From Glomus cerebriforme (lineage: Eukaryota; Glomeromycota; Glomeromycetes; Glomerales; Glomeraceae), in contig QKYT01000357.1 of assembly GCA_003550305.1 (NCBI GenBank), forward strand, positions 28,578-49,042: 20,465 bases of DNA, in the 5' to 3' direction. Made by a program: the position numbers and the translations under genes. This document shows positions 1-8,126 of this stretch, one piece after another. A model generated the notes under the pieces. The model worked only from the letters and a program-made list of their open reading frames with translations. It had not been told where the DNA came from and ran no database searches. Every line of letters starts with the position of its first letter. The stretch's first letter is position 1.

Positions 1-222
1 CTTATACTGTATATGAGGTCTTCCTCTATCAGGCAAGGAAACCAGTAATACCAGTCAGTTAGTTGAGTATCTTCTATCTGGCGGGTTTGGTATTTTTTTT
101 TTTAAATTCCTTTAATCTTCCTCTTCTCTTCCTTATACTGTATATGAGGTCTTCTTCGTATCAGGCAAGGAAAGACCGGTCATAGTCGAGTATCTCCTAT
201 CTGGCTGGTTTGGTTTAGACTA
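1..222 (+). repeat. Two tandem core units, period 131 bp (left copy)
   Basis: Unit 1 starts at the window edge and unit 2 at 131 (CCTTATACTGTATATGAGG in both). Shared blocks in order are CCTTATACTG, ATCAGGCAAGGAAA, GAGTATC, CTATCTGGC and GGTTTGGT. Unit 2 has lost the stretch around GTTAGTTGAG. Unit 1 can pair GAGG with CCTC around a TCTT loop. The right copy shows the same 131-bp spacing, so the duplication predates the spread of the repeat. Confidence 0.85.
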
Positions 223-582
223 GAATTCCCTTTCCATTTCCTTATATACTTATTGACTACTTTATTTATGAGCTCATGTTATATAAACACCCATCCAGAT
301 TTGGAGAAAATGAAGATTAAAAGAGAAATTTGGATTCATTTAATGGATATAATGGATATAAACAAAGGTTTATAACTCAGGCGGAAAAAGATGATGAAAA
401 AGACACCAAGAAGAAAAGATAGTAAAACTAATGGTGGACATTTTTAATAACAAAACAAATAATATAACTGTGAATGACAAAATTACTGAAGAATTTACTG
501 TAGAAAGTAGATTCACCATTAGCAACTGCTTCTTTACCAATACTGTAGAAATTTAAATGGAATACTATGGAATTGAAAAAAG

Positions 583-668
583 AAAAAACCAAAGTATTTG
601 GATTCCAGAGGGGTATGGTCATCACAAGGCTGAAACTTAAAGGAATTGACGAAAGGGCATCACCATAT
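583..668 (+). pseudogene. Degenerate nuclear 18S rRNA fragment inside the repeat
   Basis: About 86 bases follow the conserved eukaryotic small-subunit rRNA. The order is a CCAAAGTATTTGGATTCC block (rRNA: TCAAAG..TTTGGGTTC), then GGGTATGGTC, then CAAGGCTGAAACTTAAAGG, then AATTGACGAAAGGGCATCAC (rRNA: AATTGACGGAAGGGCACCAC). Positions 633-651 match the universal rRNA motif used as the 907/926 primer site. Differences include about three extra bases after GGTC and G-to-A changes. Similarity stops at about 668, and I see no rRNA similarity on either side. The GCTGAAACTTAAAGG wording is nuclear rather than mitochondrial. This is a captured fragment, not a functional rRNA gene. Confidence 0.9.
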
Positions 669-1269
669 GGAAAGGCATAGCAAAAAGAATAAGTAACATA
701 CAATAAATTGATGAAACAAACATAAAAGGAGATTCAGAACAGAGAATTTTACAACTTTAGAGTTTATATCAACGTTTAAAGTAAATCCAGAAAATTTGAA
801 TTATGAACAAAAGGGAGAAATAATAATAAATCAAAGTAAACTAATATAGGAGTAAAAATCATATGGTGTAAGATAAATAGAACATTATACGAAAACTTGG
901 TGTATGGGTGGGATAAATGAGAACAAAGAAATTGGGTATAATAACAAAAAATCAGAATTGAACAATTAGAAATAGATATATGATAAATAAATACAAATAG
1001 TTATTATTTTAGAAGACATACAGAATAGTTATTAGTAGGAGATATAATTTCACCAATTTTTACAATAAAAAATTTTAAATATTAAATTGTTTAAAATATG
1101 AACATAATACAAATACCAAATGATTATATCAGTAAGATTATATTATATACTTCTAATATATCAAATGAAATCGTAATTTGTGTTTGCAAATAAGTTTAAA
1201 AAAAATTGGCAATATGGTCAAACTAATATGTACAGAATACTGGAAGAATTTTAAAGAAATGCATCAGTT

Positions 1270-2055
1270 TGCAATATAATAACAATAATCTTAATCCACC
1301 AAATAAGATTTATTATAAAAATGACTAAAAAGGTTAGTTTTTAAAAATTGAACACTATATTTACATTACCAAGCTTATTACTCCTAATTTTATATGAAAT
1401 GAACTTGATTTTGCTCATTGTTTGATGCCAATCTTCTACAAAATTTTGAGTTCAAGGAACAAACATTTCTACCTTTATTTCATCAAATATTATAAGAATA
1501 TAAGACAGTACTATCAGATGATTATTAAACATGGAATACTATACAGGTAATTAAATTTTTATTGTTTAAAAATAAATTACAAAAATTTTTATTCATTTGA
1601 TAGAAACGCAAAAAATTAATATTTCTCATAACAATCAAAAACATTTATAGGATCTGTGGCATATTTTATCAATACTTCTCATGTTTTATATTTTAGTAGA
1701 TTACAAGATAATTTATTTATGTTTAAGGATAGTTGCAAATTGCACCATTGATTATATTACTATATGAACTATTTTTGATCACAAGGATATGCAGACAAGT
1801 AACATGATCAATGAAAGTATTTTAGGATGTGTCCCTTTTCACTTTTAATACGAGTTAATTTCATAATAAAAAACGTATTTAATTATTAGGTATTAAGATA
1901 AGATACAAATATCTTTTCTTACTTATGTTATGAATACTCTAGAGTCTAGACCAATCAGTAGATAAGGTTCTGGATCAGTATATCATAAATCACTATGCAA
2001 TAGTTATAAAAAATAAGCTTATTGCAAATCTTGCTCAAAACTAATTGGCATGATT
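1270..2055. other. AT-rich DNA, nothing identified
   Basis: The sequence is A/T tracts with stops in all frames. The only local structure noticed is a palindromic CTCTAGAGTCTAGACC near 1938. I see no coding frame, RNA gene or element end. Confidence 0.6.
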
Positions 2056-2220
2056 TTACTTTATATCAACTATTAAAATTTTGTTGGAATGAAAGCTTAG
2101 AGGAATGATGTACTCATGAAATTCCTCTATCACCTGAATTTAGCTCTTTCAGAGCATAGACTGAACACTTTATATAATGCGTTCGTCAAGGCAAATGTTT
2201 TAGGGACTAGGGTCAAAATA
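2056..2220 (-). pseudogene. Short decayed coding remnant, possibly reverse-transcriptase tail
   Basis: On the minus strand, about 2220 down to 2133 reads VPKTFALTNALYKVFSLCSE followed by RAKFR and then a stop. One frame over, from about 2132 down to 2056, it reads IEEFHEYIIPLSFHSNKI and more before a stop. The arrangement 'hydrophobic-NxLYKvfsLCSExxKFR - EEFHxY' recalls the end of the palm/thumb region of Penelope-like or related reverse transcriptases, where a CS-x-E motif precedes an helix and an N-G-Y-P motif. The NGYP motif is not visible and the piece is only about 50 codons. Coding origin is plausible; the reverse-transcriptase identity is a guess. Confidence 0.3.
2098..2129. repeat. 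Perfect 9-bp hairpin
   Basis: TAGAGGAAT (2098-2106) and ATTCCTCTA (2121-2129) are perfect inverse complements around a 14-base loop. The hairpin lies inside the minus-strand coding remnant, so it may be accidental. Confidence 0.6.
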
Positions 2221-2806
2221 TATTAGCTCTAGCGTGATAAGCACTGTACTAAAATGTAATTCAATGCAGAATTTTAAATTCCAAATTTATTTATAGCCTT
2301 GGTGTGGGTTCCATGACTATTTTTTTTTTTTTGCTTATGAACTTTAAATCGATAAAAACATATACTGAGAAAATTTGGGACTGTTTAAAATTTTCTGGGA
2401 TAAAATTTTTGAATTGAATTTTTTTTTTTTGCACAGTATATTAAGTATAAAGTTAGTACATTATAATTTACTTGGGTACAGTATACTCTAGTTAATATCA
2501 CTATGTCAAAAGTTACTACAGATGTTTGTTCGGTACAGTCACGTGATTTTTAAAAAAATTGAAAATGTCATAATTTGACCTCTAAAGCTACTTTATTTTT
2601 TTGCTGTATACGTTAAAAATAAAAATAAAATAAAGCTACTTTATTTGAGTTTACTAATTATACAGAAGAATTGGCTGAAAGTTTAAAGGATTACATAGCC
2701 TAATCCAATACCAGAGTGTTCTTTAGCAATTAGGATTTAGTAAATATTTTAAATCATTGAAATTAGCAATATAATTTTTAATCTTTGATTTGATTTAAAT
2801 AAATAG
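2221..2806. other. AT-rich spacer with T tracts and a 16-bp direct repeat
   Basis: It holds long T runs near 2321 and 2421 and an exact direct repeat TAAAGCTACTTTATTT at 2583-2598 and 2631-2646, 48 bp apart. I see no coding frame. A GTACAGTATACTCTAG stretch near 2476 faintly recalls Tc1/mariner ends, but no inverted partner was found. Confidence 0.5.
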
Positions 2807-3062
2807 ACTAAATATAATTACTTGTTATTTAGTAAAACTTTGTTTACTATATCTTCACTAGGATGGGATGGCTACCATTCTGAAAAACCCTATGACACTT
2901 TTGGTGATCAAATACATTATACATTTATATGTCATGATTTCAAATACAATTGCATATTTTTGAGATGTATTGATCTTGAAAAATGACAAACAAAGCATCT
3001 GGTATATGATACTTTTATTTATAAATCATATTAATCATATTCAAAAAATGATTGATTAATTA
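2807..3062 (+). pseudogene. Unrecognised decayed coding sequence
   Basis: From the TAG at 2804-2806 one frame stays open for about 59 codons to a TGA at 2984-2986. It contains SLGWDGYHSEKPYDTFGDQI followed by HYTFICHDFKYNC and FLRCIDLEK. The same frame then continues with sense-like wording (QTKHLVYDTFIYKSY, SYSKND) interrupted by isolated stops. Mixed composition with W, G, D, H and C residues in such AT-rich DNA, and frame continuity across stops, suggest a former exon rather than chance. There is no start codon, and I recognise no family. Confidence 0.4.
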
Positions 3063-3429
3063 CACATTAAAGAACTAGTTAGAATTTTTTATCCTTGATT
3101 TCCTTGATTACAAATTAATCTTAAAAGTATTCAGCTTCAAAAGAAACATGATAAAATCACTATAATAACAAATAATGTAGCCAAATCATGATCACTAAAC
3201 TTTGAAAATTCTTTTTCATAAGAATACAGAAATTAATCTTATGTGGTATCATTTTTTTTTCTATAATTGAATATGAAATATAAAATATTTCTTTTTAGTA
3301 TAACTAATATACTTTCAGATACTAGTTTAAATAAGAAAATTATTGAGTATAGATACACGACAAAATTTATTTTATTTTGATTTTATGCAATAAAATCTCT
3401 TTTACATATTATTTTATTTGGTATATTAA

Positions 3430-3678
3430 AACTTGTGTGAAGTGCGAACGCAAATTTTTGAATGAAAAAGTTGCATTGTAATATTCACATAAATATGCTT
3501 ATGATACTATCTATATATTACACAATCAGAATTACTTCCTGAAACATTTTTTATAAGTTGGAAAAATCGTATAACTATGGTCAAATAGTTTAGAAACATG
3601 GAAATAATTGAAAAATATATTAAATTAGATGTTTAAATTTTTAAAGTTGCAGATTTCAATGACGATGGATTTAATTAA
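3430..3678 (+). pseudogene. C-terminal remnant of an F-box/LRR-type gene
   Basis: From 3526 to 3678 one frame reads SELLPETFFISWKNRIT, then MEIIEKYIKLDV, then IFKVADFNDDGFN and a terminal stop. It is broken by TAG at 3586-3588 and a TAA after KLDV. Upstream, in other frames, ERKFLNEKVA and YSHKYAYD can be read. The same order (W/C-G-FLNEK, YSHKN, PEELES..SW.NR, IEKYIKLGVIKxFK) occurs in the larger F-box pseudogene 4385-5714, so this is the tail of a second member on the same strand about 700 bp upstream. The F-box and N-terminal repeats are missing or unrecognisable. The role would have been substrate recognition in an SCF ubiquitin ligase; this copy cannot be functional. Confidence 0.8.
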
Positions 3679-4384
3679 AAAATGAAAAAAAAGACAAATT
3701 ATTTCAACAATGTATAAGAACAAAATTTCAAAATTTAAAAGAATTTTGAAATAAGTTTGATTAATTATTATGGGAGTAGCTCATGCTATGGTCACAAAAG
3801 AAATTTTTGAAAAAACGAATTTTATTTGTTTAAAATGATCCTTATTTTCGTAAGCACTTTTATTATATCACATGACACATGTCATACAAAATTTTAATTT
3901 CAGCCGGAATTATGTTTATTTAACTTTGATTAAATTATATAAACCAAATCAAAATTTAGAATGATAATAAAATACTTTACCTTAAATCTTTTAAAAAAGT
4001 TTACCTCGTCATTAGGCGTGATTATTATAATAGCAATTTATTTTATTGCAAATTACAAACAATATAATCTGGCTTGTATGATTGAAAAAATTTTTTTATT
4101 AAATAAGAATTAAAAAAGGAAAGTATAGAGAGAACCTTAGAGAAGTATTAGAAAAAACAAAGAAAGCATACAATAAAAAGAATAGATACAATAAATGGGT
4201 TTTGATAATAAAAATAAAAATAAGCGACCTACACTTTTACAGAAATTAGGAAACTAGATATAATAGATATAATGTAGCACATGATCATTATTCATCACAT
4301 GCAAATAATTTTGTAAACATAAATATTACGTATTTTCAATTTTTTTTCTCGTTCTCGTTACATTTTTTTTTAATTCATTGAAAA
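3679..4384. other. AT-rich spacer upstream of the F-box pseudogene
   Basis: Nothing coding is recognisable. An imperfect palindrome, CACATGACACATGTCAT, lies near 3869. An in-frame TGA at 4379-4381 immediately precedes the F-box reading frame, where a start codon would be expected a few codons upstream. Confidence 0.5.
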
Positions 4385-5714
4385 GATTGCTTAAACGAAA
4401 TTATTGAATATTTAGAAGATGACATGGTTAATTTACATTCATGCCTATTGGTTAATCGTCTTTGGTGTAAAATTCCAGTAAAAATTTTTTGGAGAAATAT
4501 TCGGAATTATAGGACTTCTAATTTTCGTACCTTACTGCAATTGATTGTCTTTCAAATGAATCAAAAGAAATTTTATATAAAAATGGAATTATCATCTCAA
4601 TCTCAACTTCAAAACCTCCAATGTTATCTTTATGATAAAGTTTGGTGGCTGCTTAATAATCAAAAACCTATTTCGGAGCGAAACTTAGAAGACAATAATA
4701 CGTATATTGTAGAACAAGAAATATTTAATTTATTCATGAATCAAATCATTTCTTTAAAAAAATTTTTATTTATCGACATATAGTCTTGAAAATAATTTTT
4801 GACATTAAACCTGATTTTTTAAAAAATCTCTCAGAATTTAATTGTAATAGCTCTTATGTTACAAAATATTCGGACGAATTTTTTTTATCAACTGTCAAAA
4901 ATATGTCAAAATATATTATCATTAAAAATTTCTAAAGTAAGTTCAAAAAGTTATTAGTTTTATTTCTGCTCAAAAAAATTTAAAGTATTTGACCTTTAGT
5001 TGTACAACCAAATTTTTGAAAGTTATAATTTCTTCGTTAACAAACCTAATAATTTAAACAAATTAAGTATACACGGAATACATCCTGTTTCATTATCATT
5101 TATTACTAATTCACAAATTTACAAGAACTTGAATTAGATTTTGAGGTTTTTGATAAATTACAACTTGCTTTTATTTCACGATTGATTTTAAGAATGCAAT
5201 ATTTAAAATCAAGCAAGATGCTAAATTCTATCCAAATATTAGAATATTATCCATTGGGCTTAAAAATAATGAAACAAAAACATTTAAGTTAGTTCTTAAG
5301 AGTTGTCAATATTTAGAGAGTATTAGAATTTGGTGTGGAAAAGAGTCATTGGATACGTTTATAAATTATTCAAATAAAAATACTTATGAATTGACATTAC
5401 GTTATCAAAGTTATGGTAATTATAATTATCCTACACGATCACGTCCAGAAGAATTAGAGTCTTATTTGATAAGTTGGGCAAATCGTGTACCACAGAAGGT
5501 TATTGTTAAATATGATAGTATACATATCTTTCATAAAATTTTGGAAAATATAATTGAAAAATATATTAAATTAGGGGTTATTAAGAGGTTTAAAATTTTA
5601 CTTTGTACGATGAATGATTTTAATTGTTTTCGGAATATGCGTAAAAAAAAAATTGTCATATATTTTTTATTAGGACGTACTAATTCAATAGTGATATCAT
5701 ATATATTTTTATGA
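4385..5714 (+). pseudogene. F-box/LRR-type protein pseudogene, multiply frameshifted
   Basis: The frame begins DCLNEIIEYLEDDMVNLHSC and continues LLVNRLWCKIPVKIFWRN, a clear F-box. F-box proteins link substrates to Skp1-cullin ubiquitin ligases, and this family is greatly expanded in Rhizophagus. The start codon is missing: a TGA sits directly upstream, and the first ATG (4424) is inside the F-box. The body can be followed only by changing frame. From about 4534 it reads TAIDCLSNESKEILYKNGII. From about 4630 it reads NNQKPISERNLEDNN and NTYIVEQEIFNLFMNQI, to TAG 4781. Then come DIKPDFLKNLSEFNCNSS, YQLSKICQNILSLKIS (after an extra T in the T8 run at 4879-4886), FISAQKNLKYLTFSC, IHGIHPVSLSFITN, LQELELDFEVFDKLQLAFIS and KLVLKSCQYLESIRIWCGKE. 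The last open part (about 5290-5714) contains RPEELESYLISWANRVP and IEKYIKLGVIKRFKIL. At least six frame changes and several stops make it a pseudogene, unless many are assembly errors. Confidence 0.9.
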
Positions 5715-5750
5715 GAGCGTGGATTCGCTACAAGAGTGATATCATATATA
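5690..5750. repeat. Exact 16-bp direct repeat, 45 bp apart
   Basis: AGTGATATCATATATA occurs at 5690-5705 and 5735-5750. The 29 bases between include a small AGCG...CGCT stem. It overlaps the end of the F-box pseudogene and could be a duplication scar or an excision footprint. Confidence 0.7.
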
Positions 5751-7031
5751 GTTTTGATTTTAAAATTAATTGACTGACCACTCCAATGTAACGTGATATG
5801 AAATGAAAAATTGATGGTGTCTATACGCAATTTTGATAATTTTTACTTCCCATTTATATTTACTATAAAAAGTGAAGTAGCATTTATCGAATAGATCTAC
5901 GCGAACTTCCACTTATATAAAATAAAAAAAAAAGAGTTTATTCTGAATCAAGAAATCTTATGATAAAATCAGATGTTTGTTTTCTAAGTAAATTTATGCT
6001 AACTTCAAAATAAATGAATAATTTTTTTTACCCTGGGTCATTAGAAATATGTTTCTTTACTTTATTACGACCATTTTTACAATTTTTCTCAGGGCACCAA
6101 ACTATAATTATTAGAAATTTTATAATTTTGATTATTATATTTTGCAAGAAACATTTGATGGTTATTTCAATATTTTATATTAATCAGATTTTATAATTGA
6201 TTATTCTGACATTAAATCATGTATAAAATTAAGATATCACTAGGAAATGGAAACCGCAGCTCCATTACACGTGATCATGGTACGATTTTATTGGCTTGGA
6301 CAGAGAAACATCCGTGACTTCAATAGTAGTGGAATTTCGCAAAATGCATGATCTAGTCAATTATAAAAATTGTCTCTTCACCATCAAGTTCTTTTACCAT
6401 AAATATTTTATTTATTTTAATTTATTTAAAGTAGTTATTATTACAGATTATTAATTGTATTTAGTTTATAATAATAAAAATTAAAAATAGAATACAAATG
6501 GAAACTTTTATAATTGCCAAGACACGAGTCCAATAGCACATATCAGTTGGTTCATTTATCCCAGGGAATGTGGTCTTTCGTCTTTATCACATTGTCGAAG
6601 ATTGGAAAGACCAATTTAAGACCAATTGGTATATCAATTCACTGATTATCTGGCATTATCATTTATTGATTATTTTTTGCTAATTTATGTACCTGAGTTC
6701 ATTCCTATTAATATTCAGGAACAACCCCTGAAACAGATAATATGTAAGTTTATGAATGGTATTGGACTTTTTTTTCGAAAAACAGATGTGTGTAAAAGAA
6801 GAGGACTTGTTTTCTGTTTACTAAGGGATAAGAAGAGAAAGAATATTAATAAAATAATGATAACAGTCTTTTTTATGTGTGCAAAATTGGTTTCTCTCCT
6901 TTTTTTTCAAGAATAATATTTTGTTATATTTACACGTGATGACACATGAATGGGACAAATGGTTGCATAAAATTATTAAATGAATTAATTGAACTCTGAA
7001 AAAACTCTTCCTGAATTTCCACAATTTTCAT
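5751..7031. other. Intergenic stretch, no supported gene
   Basis: The composition is slightly less AT-rich at about 6240-6340 and 6500-6830. A frame open from 6626 to 6916 has no ATG at its beginning and no recognisable motif, so I do not call it. CACGTG hexamers occur near 6269 and 6933. I found no repeat partner for this stretch elsewhere in the window. Confidence 0.45.
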
Positions 7032-7106
7032 AGGATTCTGCAGCAATAAAAAATACACTACCCTACAATAAATATTCAGATTTTATAAATTTTACTTAGT
7101 AATATA
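7032..7106 (-). repeat. Inverted copy of the right end of the 7521-8092 element
   Basis: Positions 7054-7106 are the reverse complement of 8024-8076 with a single mismatch in 53 bases. Outside the match, both sides reach an AGGAT-type end (7032 on the left, near 8092 on the right), with a few bases of indel between. The foldback MITE begins directly after this arm. This is either the left terminal inverted repeat of an element spanning 7032-8092 or the end of a second, truncated, inverted copy. Confidence 0.85.
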
Positions 7107-7485
7107 TAGTAAAATTGATGATCTTTGGGTTGCATAAAACTTTATGAATTTTTGGCGAATTCGCTCAAATTTTTTTTTATTTGATAGCCAATCAATTATA
7201 GTTTTTAGATATTAAAATAAAAAAATTATATTTTTAAAACATAAAAAAATTTTCTCATCTTGAAATACAAGTTACAATTTTTTTATATGTTATTCACATA
7301 TTTACATATAAAATTAACTTGTCCATTACTTTACAAATGAGTATTTTTTTGTATTTTACAAATAAAATATTTTTGAATTATACTTTTAAAACTATAGATT
7401 ATTGGCTATTAAATAAAAAATTTTTGAGGGAATTTGCCAAAAATTCATAAAGTTTTATGCAACCAAAAGATCATCAATTTTACTA
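7107..7485. mobile_element. Foldback MITE with TA on both sides
   Basis: The element from 7109 (GTAAAATTGATGATC) to 7483 (GATCATCAATTTTAC) is flanked by TA at 7107-7108 and 7484-7485. The first 70 or so bases of each arm match at roughly nine in ten positions. They include TTGCATAAAACTTTATGAA, and GGCGAATTCGC on the left against GGCAAATTCCC on the right. Similarity continues through ATAGCCAAT to ATAGTTTT and then weakly (ACAAGTTA blocks) to a centre near 7295, so nearly the whole element could fold into one long hairpin. It encodes nothing. TA target duplication and small size suggest a non-autonomous Tc1/mariner-like element, although the tip is not the usual CAGT. A transcript would be double-stranded and could feed small RNAs. 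Confidence 0.85.
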
Positions 7486-7520
7486 TCTACCTACTAAAAA
7501 AATTCATGCCAATCTGTAGA

Positions 7521-8092
7521 GGTTTAGATTATTCTCCTGTATAAATAAATTAAATTGTGTAATGTGAAATGCGTGATATACCTGTGCCTGATCTATTCCA
7601 TATTTTTTTTAGAATGAAATTCTATTTTAGATTCTGGTAGTGAAATGAAATGGTGTACTGTGGCAAACTGGCAAGTAGCATGATTATTAATTAACCTATT
7701 GATTTTTTTTTGTTTTTTTTTTACTAGATAATTTTTATAAATCAGATATCTGATATCTGATATGAATGTGAAGTCTTTCAAGATGTTTAAACTGTAAATA
7801 TAATTTATAACATTTTAATATATATGACCTATAAAATTTCTAATTATTAACAAATAAAAACTTTAAGCCACCTATCTGCTATTGTTGCCATATGGGAACT
7901 AATTAGTCTGAATATAGATCAGATTTTTTTTTATTTATATCACAGCTTATTTCTGGAATATTTTATATACACAATTTATTAAGCTCATTGATCCTGATGC
8001 AAGGCAACGGGTTATGTAGCTAGTATATTACTAAGTAAAATTTATGAAATCTGAATATTTATTGTAGGGTAGTGTAGAAATACCAACATCCT
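7521..8092 (+). repeat. Interspersed repeat family A/B, copy A
   Basis: It aligns in the same orientation with 15560-16080. Shared landmarks in order are GTTTAGATT..CCTGTATAAATAA, CCTGATCTATTCCAT, TTTTTTAGAAT, ACTGTGGC-AACTG, ATCACAGCTTATTTCTGGAA, AAGCTCATTGATCC, CTAGTAT, ATGAAATCT and a closing ACCAACATCC (B: ACCAAACATCC). Copy A lacks about 80 bp near the right end that B has, and B lacks sequence near 7680-7900. The outer ends resemble each other as inverted repeats (GGTGTTTAG against GGATGTTTGG), suggesting a non-autonomous DNA element. The copy's right end lies about 35 bp upstream of the pseudogene at 8127. Confidence 0.85.
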
Positions 8093-8126
8093 GATAATTT
8101 TATTTTTTACATAATAATTTCTATTT

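Larger units (their letters stand above)
1..1269 (+). repeat. Dispersed repeat, left copy (about 1.28 kb)
   Basis: This stretch aligns collinearly with 17875-19154 in the same orientation. In the first 90 bases I count four differences, all C/T transitions. Farther in the copies diverge by indels, for example around 500-610, and the last shared block is GCATCAGTT at 1261-1269. The copy opens with two tandem core units and contains an 18S rRNA-like segment at 583-668. Base 1 corresponds to the second base of the right copy's CCTTATACTG, so the window edge may hide its true 5' boundary. No convincing coding frame or terminal inverted repeat is visible. It could be a non-autonomous transposable element or a segmental duplicate, and the sequence alone does not decide which. 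Confidence 0.93.

Noticed and set aside
428..703. Minus-strand frame of 91 codons
   Set aside because: It runs antisense through the 18S rRNA-like block, and the hydrophobic wording is a by-product of AT-rich complement.
2476..2545. Tc1/mariner-like end (GTACAGTATACTCTAG)
   Set aside because: No inverted partner within several kilobases and no transposase relic nearby.
5531..5830. Minus-strand frame opposite the F-box gene
   Set aside because: Antisense shadow of the F-box C-terminus.
6014..6196. 60-codon ATG frame
   Set aside because: Almost entirely F, I and L from AT-rich DNA; no context or motif.
6626..6916. 96-codon plus-strand frame
   Set aside because: Opens with TTG, not ATG, has no recognisable motif, and ends in low-complexity F/L/K wording.
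2538..6940. CACGTG boxes near 2540, 6269 and 6933 as a shared regulatory signal
   Set aside because: Three hexamers over 4.4 kb without adjoining genes are expected to be chance.
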